The notes: generated by a model not told the origin, from the sequence alone. 57,658 nucleotides of DNA from Pseudomonadota bacterium (GCA_023458315.1 JAEXAH010000102.1:1-57658), one strand, 5' to 3'. Counted from the stretch's first letter, positions 41,025 through 49,456 are shown. Numbers and translations are program-made.

Positions 41025-41414
41025 TCAGGCGGTGCGCAGGCCGCGCGTCCAGGCTTCCATGGCCTCGTTGGCGGGCTGCATGGGCGCTTCCAGGAAGCTG
41101 ACCACGAATTTGTCGCCCAGATCGGCGATGCCGATGGAGCGCGGCCGCACCGCCAGCATCTGCGGGTTGGGAATGGCGAAGCCGAAACAGAAGATCACGT
41201 CCACCGCCGCGACCATGCCGTCCATGATCGGGCCGCCGATGCGGGTGGTGTGGGCGAAATGGTCGAACACGCCGATGAAGTGGACCTTGGGGTTTTCGGC
41301 GATGCGGGCCTGGAAATAGGCCACCAGTTCGTCGACCGTCTTGTGCGCGGTTTCCGTCTTGGCGATTTCCGCCACGAAGATCGGATACTTCTCTTGCAGC
41401 ATGACCTGCTTCAT
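41025..41414 (-). CDS. DUF6858-type protein of unknown function
   Basis: This is a soluble protein of about 129 residues. It contains VHFIGVFDHFAHTTRIGG and VIFCFGFAIPNPQMLAVRPRS, followed by DKFVVSFLEAPMQPANEAMEAW, a pattern I recall as DUF6858. There is no signal peptide or membrane helix. The ATG at 41414 follows GAGG; a longer frame to 41426 is less likely. It lies 17 bases upstream of the BASS-type carrier and downstream of a 34-codon membrane peptide, probably one transcript. No function is known to me. Confidence 0.7.
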   Translation of the reverse strand: MKQVMLQEKYPIFVAEIAKTETAHKTVDELVAYFQARIAENPKVHFIGVFDHFAHTTRIGGPIMDGMVAAVDVIFCFGFAIPNPQMLAVRPRSIGIADLGDKFVVSFLEAPMQPANEAMEAWTRGLRTA

Positions 41415-41512
41415 GTCGCCTCGCATGGATATGAAACGGAAAGGCGGGGCCGAACGCCCCGCCGTCGCCGCGCCATTATATCAAGATTTCCTAATATGTG
41501 AAGGCGCGGGGA

Positions 41513-41617
41513 TCAGTTCTTGCGCCGGGTCAGCAGAAAGGCGAACAGCCCGATGGTGATCACCACGGTGGCGACCAGAAAGCCCAGCGCGATATAGGCG
41601 TCCAGATCCAGATGCAT
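41513..41617 (-). CDS. Small single-helix membrane peptide
   Basis: This is a 34-residue frame. A short acidic start (MHLDLDAY) is followed by a 22-residue hydrophobic helix and a basic tail (TRRKN), so it should be inner-membrane with the basic end inside. A strong GGGGGAAG ribosome-binding site lies at the right distance. The layout resembles small accessory subunits of respiratory oxidases (for example CcoM-like), but I cannot assign it. It is first in the minus-strand group with the DUF6858 and carrier genes and divergent from ccoG. Confidence 0.6.
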   Translation of the reverse strand: MHLDLDAYIALGFLVATVVITIGLFAFLLTRRKN

Positions 41618-41692
41618 GACTTCCCCCTTGGTTTGCCGACCGCGACGGCGGCGGCGTCAAACCCAGGCTAGGCTTGGCTTCCGGCGCTGGCA

Positions 41693-41706
41693 TTGAGAAT
41701 TCGCAA
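41693..41706. promoter_or_regulatory. Fnr/NnrR-type site 1 upstream of ccoG
   Basis: TTGAG, AATT, CGCAA within the 18-base near-palindrome CATTGNNAATTNNCAATG. It lies in the divergent promoter region of ccoG and the 34-codon ORF. Confidence 0.6.
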
Positions 41707-41719
41707 TGATCTAGATCAA
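41706..41719. promoter_or_regulatory. Fnr box (anaerobox) upstream of ccoG
   Basis: ATGAT, CTAG, ATCAA differs from the Fnr/FixK consensus TTGAT-N4-ATCAA by one base. It partly overlaps site 1, so the two would compete or be read by related regulators. Confidence 0.7.
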
Positions 41720-41734
41720 GGAATCTGGCTTGCA

Positions 41735-41748
41735 TTGACAATTCGCAA
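41735..41748. promoter_or_regulatory. Fnr/NnrR-type site 2 upstream of ccoG
   Basis: TTGAC, AATT, CGCAA, again inside CATTGNNAATTNNCAATG. Its centre is 42 bases from that of site 1, four helical turns, so both lie on the same face of the DNA. Confidence 0.6.
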
Positions 41749-41833
41749 TGCGCCCCCGGACCCCCGCTCCTAGAGTGGCGCCAAGGCCGTCCCGCACGGC
41801 CTTTTCCCTTTCCGCACCCCAAGGTGGCCCACG

Positions 41834-43282
41834 ATGTCACACATTCAGGCTGAACCCGACAAGGCGTCCAAGCCCAAGCACCTTTACGCCAGCAGCGGCA
41901 CCATCCATCCCCGCTCGGTGCGCGGCCTGTTCCGCAACATCAAGTGGTGGGCCATGGGCATCCTGATGGCGGTCTGGCACCTGTCGCCGTTCCTGCGCTG
42001 GGACCGTGGGCCGGGCGCGCCGGATCAGGCCATCCTGATCGACCTGCCGGGCCGCCGCGCCTATTTCTTCTTCATCGAGATCTGGCCGCAAGAGGTCTAT
42101 TACCTGACCGGCCTGTTGCTGTTCGCGGCCATCGCCCTGTTCTTCATGTCGGCGCTGGCCGGGCGCCTGTGGTGCGGCTTCCTGTGCTGGCAGACGGTCT
42201 ATACCGACCTGTTCGTGTTCGTCGAGCGGCTGGTGGTGGGCGACCGCAACGCCCGCATCGCCCTGGACCGGCAAAAGTGGAACGGCGCCAAGCTGGCCAA
42301 GAAGGGCACGGTGCTGCTGTCGTGGCTGGTCATTTCGGCGGCGTGCGGCATCGGTTTCGCGCTGTATTTCGACAACGCGCTGACCCTGCTGCCCGACATC
42401 CTGACCGGCCAGGCCAGTTTCGCCACCTACGGCGCCATCGCCGTGGTCGGCGGCGGCTGCTTCGTCATGGCCGGTCTGGCGCGCGAGCAGGTGTGCATCT
42501 ACATGTGCCCCTATGCCCGTTTCCAATCGGCCATGTTCGACGAGCATTCGGCCATCATCAGCTATGAAGCGTGGCGCGGCGAGGCGCGCGGCCCGGCCAA
42601 GGTCGGCCAGGATTTCGCCGGGCGCGGCCATTGCGTCGATTGCGGCATCTGCGTGCAGTCCTGCCCCACCGGCATCGACATCCGCAACGGCAACCAATTG
42701 GCCTGCATCGGCTGCGGCCTGTGCATCGACGCCTGCGACACGGTGATGGACCGCTACGGCCTGCCGCACGGCCTGATCACCTATGATTCGGTGTCCAACC
42801 AGCAGGCCCGCGAACGCGGCGAAAGCCACGCCAAGATCAAGCTGGTGCGCGCCCGCACCATCATGTACGTGGCCATCCTGTCGGTGGTCGGCGCGGTGAT
42901 GCTGTATTCCCTGGGCACCCGCAAGACCGTGGACGTCAACGTGCTGCACGAACGCAGCCCGCTGTTCGTGCAGATGTCCAACGGCGACATCCGCAACGGC
43001 TACACCTACAAGGTGCTGAACATGGTGCGCAAGGACCGCGAGATGACCCTGGCGGTGTCCGGCGTGCCCGGCGCCCGCATCGAGCTGGTGGGCGAAAGCG
43101 GCGAGGCGGAAACCGCCCGCCTGTCGGTCGGCGGCGATCAGGTCGGCACCTTCCGCCTGTACGTCACCGCCCCGGCCGCCTCGGCCTCGGGCAAGAAGAC
43201 GCCGCTGGACTTCACCCTGACCGACCTGTCGGACGGCACCGTGGTCCGCAGTTCCACCATCTTCGCCGCCCCCGGCGAATAG
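41834..43282 (+). CDS. ccoG: Cytochrome c oxidase accessory protein CcoG
   Basis: This 482-residue membrane ferredoxin-like protein (FixG family) is needed for copper handling in cbb3 assembly. Several membrane helices (about 40-60, 85-110, 160-180, 195-215) are followed by two [4Fe-4S] motifs: CVDCGICVQSCPTGID near residue 270 and CIGCGLCIDACDTVM near 292. A further helix lies near 340, then a periplasmic immunoglobulin-like C-terminal domain (about 370-480). Unusually, it is not directly behind ccoNOQP but about 2.7 kb away in the opposite direction. Three Fnr-family boxes lie upstream. Confidence 0.95.
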   Translation: MSHIQAEPDKASKPKHLYASSGTIHPRSVRGLFRNIKWWAMGILMAVWHLSPFLRWDRGPGAPDQAILIDLPGRRAYFFFIEIWPQEVYYLTGLLLFAAIALFFMSALAGRLWCGFLCWQTVYTDLFVFVERLVVGDRNARIALDRQKWNGAKLAKKGTVLLSWLVISAACGIGFALYFDNALTLLPDILTGQASFATYGAIAVVGGGCFVMAGLAREQVCIYMCPYARFQSAMFDEHSAIISYEAWRGEARGPAKVGQDFAGRGHCVDCGICVQSCPTGIDIRNGNQLACIGCGLCIDACDTVMDRYGLPHGLITYDSVSNQQARERGESHAKIKLVRARTIMYVAILSVVGAVMLYSLGTRKTVDVNVLHERSPLFVQMSNGDIRNGYTYKVLNMVRKDREMTLAVSGVPGARIELVGESGEAETARLSVGGDQVGTFRLYVTAPAASASGKKTPLDFTLTDLSDGTVVRSSTIFAAPGE

Positions 43283-43306
43283 GCTTCCGCCCTCCTCCCC
43301 ACCTCC

Positions 43307-43337
43307 AGGCCCGTCGGCATGTCCGGCGGGCCTTCTT
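43307..43337 (+). terminator. Terminator after ccoG
   Basis: An 11-base stem AGGCCCGTCGG with CCGGCGGGCCT (one wobble) and a 5-base loop is followed by a T-rich TTCTTATT-type tract. Confidence 0.7.
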
Positions 43338-43458
43338 ATTATCTATTGTTCATTAGGCGTAGACGCTCATACCAACGGCCCTGTGCCTAACCTTTATCCC
43401 AGATGCGCCCTGGCCCGTCCCGGCAGAACATAGGGATATTGCTGAAGGGGATGGCAGC

Positions 43459-45219
43459 ATGTCCGATCTGTTCGCAACCGCCTTCGCCGGATTACCGGTT
43501 CCAGCCGCCATCGTCACCGCCGACCAGCGGCTGACGGCGGCCAACCAGTCTCTGGCCGACATCATGGGCCGGTCGCCCGACAGTCTGGCGGGCCTGACGG
43601 TCGAGGCGCTGCTGGCCGCCCTGCCCGCCCCCCTGGCGGTCAGCCGCCGCGATCTGCCCGATGGCGGCGCGGTGCTGGTGTTCCGCCCGGCGGCACCGCT
43701 GGAAGGCTGGCCCCACCAGGCCATCCTGGAGGCCATCAAGGGCGGCGTCACCGTGCGGGCCGAGGACGGCCGCATCATCGCCAGCAACGCCGCCGCCCGC
43801 GCCCTGATGGGCCACGGCACCACCCCCGATTACGTGGACCGCGACGGCGGCACCCTGCCGCAATCCCGCCATCCCGCCTTTGTCGCCTTGCGCACCGATG
43901 CCCCGGCCGACGCGGTGATCGGCGCCCGCCTGCCCGATGCCGGCGTGCGCTGGCTTCAGGTGCATTCGGTCCCGGCCCGCCACCCCCAGGCCGGACGGGT
44001 GGTGGTGTCCAGTTTCACCGAGATCGGCGACCTGCTGGAAACCCAGCGCCGTCTGGACGAAAGCCAGTTGCGCTTTCGCGCCATCTTCGACCAGACCTTC
44101 GAATTCATCGGCCTGCTGGAAACCGACGGCACACTGATCGAGGCCAACCGCACCGCCCTGGCCTTCATCGGCATGGCGCTGGATCAGGTGGCGGGGCGAC
44201 ATTTCGCCGACACGCCGTGGTGGAGCCATTCCCCCGCCGATCAGGCCACCCTGCGCGACGGCATCGCCGAGGCCGCCGCCGGACGCTTCGTGCGCTTCGA
44301 GACCACCCATCCCGGGGTGGACGGCAGCATTTCCACCGTGGATTTCTCGCTGAAGCCGGTGGTGGACGAATCCGGGCAGGTGCTGTTCATCATCCCCGAA
44401 GGCCGCGACATCACCCACCTGAAGCGGGCCGAGCAGGAACTGCGCGAGGCGACCCGACTGGCCGAGGCGGCGAACCGCGCCAAATCCGCCTTCCTGGCCA
44501 CCATGAGCCACGAATTGCGCACGCCGCTGAACGCGGTCATCGGCTTTTCCGAAACCATCATGGAACAGGTGTTCGGGCCGCTGGGCAACAGCCGCTACGC
44601 CGAATATGTCGGGCTGATCCACAGCGCCGGCAGCCACCTGCGCGACGTGATCGAGGACATCCTGGACGTGGCGCGCATCGAGATCGGCGAACTGGCCTTG
44701 CAGGAGGACGTGCTGGACCTGCGGCCGTGCCTGGAAGGCGCCGTCGCCATGATCCGCCCCAAGGCCGACGAATGCCACATCACCCTGGCCTGCGACCTGC
44801 CCGCCGACCTGCCACGGCTGCGCGCCGACCCGCTGCGCCTGCGCCAGATCGCCCTGAACCTGTTGTCCAACGCCGTCAAGTTCACCCCGTCCGGCGGCCG
44901 GGTGCGGCTGAGCGTGCGGGCCGACGACGACGGCATGGCCATCAGCGTGTCCGACACCGGCATCGGCATCCGCCCCGAAGACATGGACAGCATCTGGACG
45001 CCGTTCTTCCAGGCCGACGCCTCGCTGGCGCGGCGTTTCGGCGGCACCGGCCTGGGCCTGCCCATCGTCCGCCATTACGTCCAGGCCCATGGCGGCACCA
45101 TCGTGGTGGACAGCACGCCCGGCCAGGGCACCACCTTCACCGTGCGGTTGCCCGCCGCGCGGCTGGTCCGCGTCGCCAATGATCGCGGCCATGGGGAACA
45201 GGTGGAACTGAAGGGCTGA
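43459..45219 (+). CDS. Cytoplasmic PAS-domain histidine kinase
   Basis: This 586-residue kinase has no membrane helix. Three PAS-like regions (about residues 5-90, 95-190, 205-325) precede the HisKA domain with H-box FLATMSHELRTPLNAVIGF (His351). A full HATPase_c domain (about 450-570) follows with N-box NLLSNAVKFT, G1 DTGIGI and G2 GGTGLGLPIVRHY. The kinase core resembles the PleC/DivJ type common in alphaproteobacteria. No receiver or response regulator is attached or adjacent, so it is an orphan. GAAGGGGA precedes the ATG. The signal sensed is unknown; the PAS domains show no obvious heme- or flavin-specific residues. Confidence 0.92.
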   Translation: MSDLFATAFAGLPVPAAIVTADQRLTAANQSLADIMGRSPDSLAGLTVEALLAALPAPLAVSRRDLPDGGAVLVFRPAAPLEGWPHQAILEAIKGGVTVRAEDGRIIASNAAARALMGHGTTPDYVDRDGGTLPQSRHPAFVALRTDAPADAVIGARLPDAGVRWLQVHSVPARHPQAGRVVVSSFTEIGDLLETQRRLDESQLRFRAIFDQTFEFIGLLETDGTLIEANRTALAFIGMALDQVAGRHFADTPWWSHSPADQATLRDGIAEAAAGRFVRFETTHPGVDGSISTVDFSLKPVVDESGQVLFIIPEGRDITHLKRAEQELREATRLAEAANRAKSAFLATMSHELRTPLNAVIGFSETIMEQVFGPLGNSRYAEYVGLIHSAGSHLRDVIEDILDVARIEIGELALQEDVLDLRPCLEGAVAMIRPKADECHITLACDLPADLPRLRADPLRLRQIALNLLSNAVKFTPSGGRVRLSVRADDDGMAISVSDTGIGIRPEDMDSIWTPFFQADASLARRFGGTGLGLPIVRHYVQAHGGTIVVDSTPGQGTTFTVRLPAARLVRVANDRGHGEQVELKG

Positions 45220-45363
45220 CCGCCGCGGCGGAAGTACAGCCCCATGCACCGCACAGGAAGTTCGTGTGCACTGCACAATTGAAAGACGCTGTGTGACGGT
45301 TGTGTAAATCCCCTTCCGCTCCTATGCTACGGCGCCAAGGCGTCATAGGGGGGAATGCCTGGG

Positions 45364-47226
45364 ATGAACCTCAGTACCAAGATCAATGTGTTCTTCGCCG
45401 CCATGGCGGGGGGCCTGGTGGTGATTCTGGTCGCCATCAGCCTGTTCGCCTTCCGCAGTTTTTCCATTGCGTCGTCGACCGAACACATCCGCACCGCCGC
45501 CGAGATCGTGCGTGTGCACCTGACCGAATCCATGATCAACGGGGTGATCGACAAGCGCGAGAGCTTCCTCAAGCGTCTGATGGAGGTCCAGGGACTGTCC
45601 TCGGCGCGGGTGGTGCGCTCGCCGCTGGTGGTGCAGCAATTCGGCACCGGCCTGACCGAAGAAACCCCGTCCGACGAGATCGAAGCCCAGGTGCTGCGCG
45701 ACGGCAGGCCGCAATACCAGATCGTCGAAACCGACGACGACACCCTGATCCGCGGCACCATTCCGTTCGTCGCCAGCAATCGCGGCTCGCCCAACTGCCT
45801 GGAATGCCACAACGTCCAGGAAGGCATGGTGCTGGGCGCCGTGACCATGCAGGTGTCCATCCTGGCGCTGAAGCAAAAGGCCATGCTGACGGTCGCGGGC
45901 ATCGTCGGCGCGGTGGCGGTGTTCGCGGGCATCGCCTTCCTGCTGATCCGCCGCACCATCCAGCCCGTCACCGTCACCGCCCAGAACGTGGAAACGGCGG
46001 TGCAGCGGGCGCTGCGCGGCGATTTCAAGGCCAAGGTCGAACAACTGACCGAGGACGAGATCGGTCAGATCGCCGACGACATGAACCGCCTGCTGGGCTT
46101 CCTGGACGACGGACTGACGCGCATCGGCAACAACGTGGCGCGGCTGACCAACAAGACCACCACGCCCGACGAAAACCAGCTTGAAGCCACCATCGCCATG
46201 GTGGACGGCCTGACCCGCGCCGCCCATTTCAAGCAGGCCATCGAGGAAGACGAAACCAAGGCGGAAATCCATCAGCGTCTGGCGCGGACCTTGGAACAGG
46301 AATTCAAGGTCAACGAGTACTCGCTGTACGAGATGGTGCCGAACAAGAACCAGATGATTCCGTTGTTCGTGGACGGCAACCTGGAAGCTTCGTGCCGCTG
46401 GTGCGACCCGCAGATCCTGGTGCGCAGCGAGGGCTGCCGGGCGCGCCGTACCGGCCACATGGTGGACGGCATCACCAACCCGGCCATCTGCTATGCCTTC
46501 CAGCCGCCCAACGACGCCCCCAGCCGCGCCCATGTCTGCCTGCCCATCATCCAGTCGGGCTCGGTGGCCAACGTGCTGCAACTGGTGGCGCGGCCGGGCG
46601 ACGAGCAGCGCATCCTGTCGCTGATTCCCTATGTCAACGTCTACCTGCGCGAGGCGGCGCCGGTGCTGGAAACCAAGCGCCTGATGGAAACCCTCAAGGA
46701 ATCCAGCCTGCGCGACCCCATGACCGGCCTCAACAACCGCCGTTTCCTGGAAGAATACGTCGAGACGCTGATCGCCAACGTCCAACGCCGCAACACCCAG
46801 GTTGCGGTGATGATGCTGGATCTCGATTACTTCAAGATGGTCAACGACACCTACGGCCACGACGCCGGCGACGCGGTGATCAAGGCCCTGGCCAAGCTGC
46901 TGCGCCAGACGGTGCGGGCATCCGATCTGGTGATCCGTTTCGGTGGCGAGGAATTCCTGGTCATCCTGGTGGACACCCCGCCCGACAACGCCGACATGGT
47001 GGCGGAAAAGATCCGCGCCTCGGTCGAGCAATTGGAGGTCCAGGCGGGTCACGTGGTGCTGAAGAAGACCATCTCCATCGGTATCGCCGACTTCCCCAAC
47101 GACAGCGACACCTTCTGGCAGGCGGTCAAGTTCGCCGACGTCGCGCTCTACCGCGCCAAGGAACAGGGCCGCAACCAGGTGGTGCGTTTCAACACCTCCA
47201 TGTGGGGCGACGACAAGAAGTATTGA
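45364..47226 (+). CDS. Membrane diguanylate cyclase with periplasmic c-type heme site
   Basis: This protein of about 620 residues makes c-di-GMP. TM1 (about 8-30) and TM2 (about 165-190) enclose a periplasmic sensor with CLECH (Cys145-Cys148-His149), a covalent c-heme motif in the context PNCLECHNVQEG seen in heme-type methyl-accepting sensors. HAMP (about 190-245) and a GAF-like domain follow. The GAF-like domain has clustered cysteines (CRWC near 344-347, EGC near 358, AICYAF near 375) that might bind metal or a cluster. The GGDEF domain has an intact active site GGEEF (527-531) and inhibitory site RASD (518-521), so it should be active and product-inhibited. The start at 45355 is an alternative. 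Confidence 0.92.
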   Translation: MNLSTKINVFFAAMAGGLVVILVAISLFAFRSFSIASSTEHIRTAAEIVRVHLTESMINGVIDKRESFLKRLMEVQGLSSARVVRSPLVVQQFGTGLTEETPSDEIEAQVLRDGRPQYQIVETDDDTLIRGTIPFVASNRGSPNCLECHNVQEGMVLGAVTMQVSILALKQKAMLTVAGIVGAVAVFAGIAFLLIRRTIQPVTVTAQNVETAVQRALRGDFKAKVEQLTEDEIGQIADDMNRLLGFLDDGLTRIGNNVARLTNKTTTPDENQLEATIAMVDGLTRAAHFKQAIEEDETKAEIHQRLARTLEQEFKVNEYSLYEMVPNKNQMIPLFVDGNLEASCRWCDPQILVRSEGCRARRTGHMVDGITNPAICYAFQPPNDAPSRAHVCLPIIQSGSVANVLQLVARPGDEQRILSLIPYVNVYLREAAPVLETKRLMETLKESSLRDPMTGLNNRRFLEEYVETLIANVQRRNTQVAVMMLDLDYFKMVNDTYGHDAGDAVIKALAKLLRQTVRASDLVIRFGGEEFLVILVDTPPDNADMVAEKIRASVEQLEVQAGHVVLKKTISIGIADFPNDSDTFWQAVKFADVALYRAKEQGRNQVVRFNTSMWGDDKKY

Positions 47227-47242
47227 GAAGTGTTGCTGCCGG

Positions 47243-47276
47243 AAAAGCCCCCTTCGCCCGGCGAAGGGGGCTTTTT
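47243..47276. terminator. Bidirectional terminator, diguanylate cyclase and modC
   Basis: A 15-base stem starting AAAAGCCCCCTTCGC with a CCG loop ends in TTTTT on the plus strand and in TTTT on the minus strand, adjacent to the modC stop. Confidence 0.88.
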
Positions 47277-48364
47277 CATTTCTCCGCCAGATCGCCGCGG
47301 GTGATGGTGGCGGCCTTGATCAAGGCGTGCACATGCATGCCCGGCCGCAGCGACAGGCTGGCCTGGGCACCGGCGGTGATCCTGGCCCAGATCTCGGTGC
47401 CGCCGCATTCCAGCACCACGTCCACCAGCCAATCCTCGGCCGGGGTCACGGTCTTGACCACACTCGACAGGGAATTGCGTATGCTGATGCGGGTCGGGGC
47501 GTCGATGGCGATGGCGACGTCGCTGGCGTGGATGCGCACGCGCACCGCCGTGCCCACCGGCAATTCGGCGCGGCCCACCTGCAACACGCCCCCGGTGAAA
47601 TCCAGGCGGGTGGTGCCATAGGTGGCGTCGTGCCCCGCCACGGTGGCGCGGATCACCGCCCCCGCCTCGTACCGCCCGGTCAGCGGCCGCAGGTCGGGGC
47701 GGGACAGCAATTCCTCGACCCCACCCACCGCCTTGGCCTGGCCCTCGTCCATCAGCACCAGGGTGTCGGCCAGCCGCAGCACCTCGTCCATGGAGTGGCT
47801 GACATACAGGATGGGGATGGCGAAGCGCCGCGACAGACCGGCGATGAACGGCAGCAATTCCGCCTTGCGCGCCGAATCCAGCGCCGCCAGCGGCTCGTCC
47901 ATCAACAGGATACGCGGGCTGGCCAGCAGGGCGCGACCGATGGCGACGCGCTGTTTCTCGCCGCCCGACAGCTTGGCCGGACGACGGTCCAGCAGATGGC
48001 CGATGCCCAGCACCGCCACCACGTCGTCGAAGGCCACCCGCCGTTCCCCGACGGGCAGGCGGTTCTGGCCGAAGGTCAGGTTGGCGTGCACCGACAGATG
48101 GGGAAACAGCCGGGCGTCCTGGAACACATAGCCCAGGCGGCGGCGTTCGGGTGGCAAATCGATTCCGCTGGCGGAATCGAACAGCACCTTGCCGTCCACT
48201 TCCACATGCCCGGCATCGGGGCGGGACAGTCCGGCCACCATGTTGATGACCGAGCTTTTGCCCGAACCCGACGGCCCGAACAGGGCGGTGACGCCGGGGC
48301 CGGAACGCAACGTCGTGTCCACCTGAAAGGCGCCCTGGCGGCGCAGCAGCGCGATGTCCAGCAT
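47276..48364 (-). CDS. modC: Molybdate ABC transporter ATP-binding protein
   Basis: This 362-residue ATPase of molybdate import has Walker A FGPSGSGKSS near residue 30, signature LSGGEKQRVAIGRALL near 130, Walker B RILLMDEPLAALD and switch His in YVSHSMDEVLRLADT. A C-terminal Mop/TOBE domain (about 290-360) binds oxyanion and regulates transport. modB ends 4 bases upstream. The substrate-binding protein ModA is encoded 12.6 kb away at 33.9 kb. Confidence 0.95.
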   Translation of the reverse strand: MLDIALLRRQGAFQVDTTLRSGPGVTALFGPSGSGKSSVINMVAGLSRPDAGHVEVDGKVLFDSASGIDLPPERRRLGYVFQDARLFPHLSVHANLTFGQNRLPVGERRVAFDDVVAVLGIGHLLDRRPAKLSGGEKQRVAIGRALLASPRILLMDEPLAALDSARKAELLPFIAGLSRRFAIPILYVSHSMDEVLRLADTLVLMDEGQAKAVGGVEELLSRPDLRPLTGRYEAGAVIRATVAGHDATYGTTRLDFTGGVLQVGRAELPVGTAVRVRIHASDVAIAIDAPTRISIRNSLSSVVKTVTPAEDWLVDVVLECGGTEIWARITAGAQASLSLRPGMHVHALIKAATITRGDLAEK

Positions 48365-48368
48365 GGGC

Positions 48369-49061
48369 CTAGCCCTTCAGCCGCGCCTGGACGCGGCGCG
48401 ACAGGATTTCCGAGGCGATCAGCGCGGCGAAGGCCACCACCACCGAAATGACGCACAGCCGCAGCGCCGCCGCGTCGGTGCCCGGCACCTGGGTCAAGGC
48501 GTACAGCGCGATGGGCAGGGTGCGGGTTTCGCCGGGAATGTTGGAAACGAAGGTGATGGTGGCGCCGAATTCCGACAGCGAGCGGGCAAAGGCCAGGATC
48601 ACCCCGGTCAGCACCCCCGGCGCCACCAGCGGCAAGGTGACGGTGAAGAAAGTCCGCACCGGGCCGCAGCCCAAGGTGCGCGCCGCCTGTTCCAGCCCGC
48701 GATCGACGCTTTCCAGCGACAGGCGGATGGCCCGCACCATCAGCGGAAAGGCTATGACCGCACTGGCGATGGCCGCGCCCTTCCAGGTGAAGGCCAGGGT
48801 GATGCCGAACCAGTCCAGCAACAGCGACCCGACCACGCCGCGCCGCCCCAGCACCACCAGCAGGGCATAGCCCACCACCACCGGCGGCAGCACCAGCGGC
48901 AGATGGATGATGCCGTCCACCACCGCCTTGCCGGGAAAGTCGCGGCGGGCCAGCAGCCAGGCACAGGCGATGCCGAACGGCAGCGACCCGGCCACCGCCC
49001 AGCCCGACACCAGCAGCGACAGGCGCAACGCCTCGATTTCCAGCGGGGTCAGGGCGAACAC
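48369..49061 (-). CDS. modB: Molybdate ABC transporter permease
   Basis: This 230-residue permease has about five or six membrane helices. Typical stretches are LPFGIACAWLLARRDFPGKA near residue 25, HLPLVLPPVVVGYALLV and the coupling region LEQAARTLGCGPVRTFFTVTLP near 130. The GTG at 49061 follows AGGAGG and overlaps the end of the upstream ModE-like gene by 13 bases. The frame stays open to 49391 but that part overlaps the regulator gene and is rejected. It is coupled to modC. Confidence 0.93.
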   Translation of the reverse strand: MFALTPLEIEALRLSLLVSGWAVAGSLPFGIACAWLLARRDFPGKAVVDGIIHLPLVLPPVVVGYALLVVLGRRGVVGSLLLDWFGITLAFTWKGAAIASAVIAFPLMVRAIRLSLESVDRGLEQAARTLGCGPVRTFFTVTLPLVAPGVLTGVILAFARSLSEFGATITFVSNIPGETRTLPIALYALTQVPGTDAAALRLCVISVVVAFAALIASEILSRRVQARLKG

Positions 49062-49423
49062 GGTCCCTCCTGGTCCTGCTGCTCGGGGGCCAGCAATTCC
49101 GCCAGTTCGGCCAGTTCCCCGGCGATGGCGGCCTGCGCCTTGCTTTCGATGCGGCGATACAAGGCGATGACGATCCGCCCGGTTTCGGTCACGCTGGCGC
49201 CGCCGCCGCGCGCCCCGCCGAAGCTGGACACCACCACCGGCTGGGCCAAAGCGTGGTTCAGTTCCTCCAGCAGCCCCCAGGCCCGGCGATAGGACATGCC
49301 CTGGTCCCTGGCGGCGGCGGTGATGGAGCCGCAACGTTCCACCGCCTCCAGCAATCCGACCTTGCCCGGCCCCAGGGCGGCCGTGGCGCACAGCTTGATC
49401 CTGAGCTTGAGATCGCGGCCCAC
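49049..49423 (-). CDS. Short ModE-like regulator lacking molybdate-binding domains
   Basis: This 124-residue protein is a ModE-type winged helix-turn-helix only (LLEAVERCGSITAAARDQG, SYRRAWGLLEELNHAL, SSFGGARGGGASVTETGR) with no Mop/TOBE domain. It is first in the operon with modB and modC. Without a ligand domain it cannot sense molybdate in the way ModE does. It could act with another protein or respond to a different signal. A palindrome resembling a ModE operator lies 15-33 bases upstream of its start, which suggests control by itself or by the full ModE at 32.7 kb. Confidence 0.88.
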   Translation of the reverse strand: MGRDLKLRIKLCATAALGPGKVGLLEAVERCGSITAAARDQGMSYRRAWGLLEELNHALAQPVVVSSFGGARGGGASVTETGRIVIALYRRIESKAQAAIAGELAELAELLAPEQQDQEGPCSP

Positions 49424-49437
49424 GCTGCCCCCTTTCG

Positions 49438-49456
49438 CTATATATGCGGCATATAG
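49438..49456. promoter_or_regulatory. ModE-type palindrome between the modBC operon and the DUF6125 gene
   Basis: CTATAT and ATATAG arms with a 7-base centre, preceded by CG as in ModE operators (CGCTATATA-type half-sites). It lies in the divergent promoter region of the short ModE-like gene and the DUF6125 gene. Confidence 0.65.

Noticed and set aside
49062..49391. N-terminal extension of modB
   Set aside because: It overlaps the ModE-like gene in another frame; the GTG at 49061 with AGGAGG gives a normal permease start.
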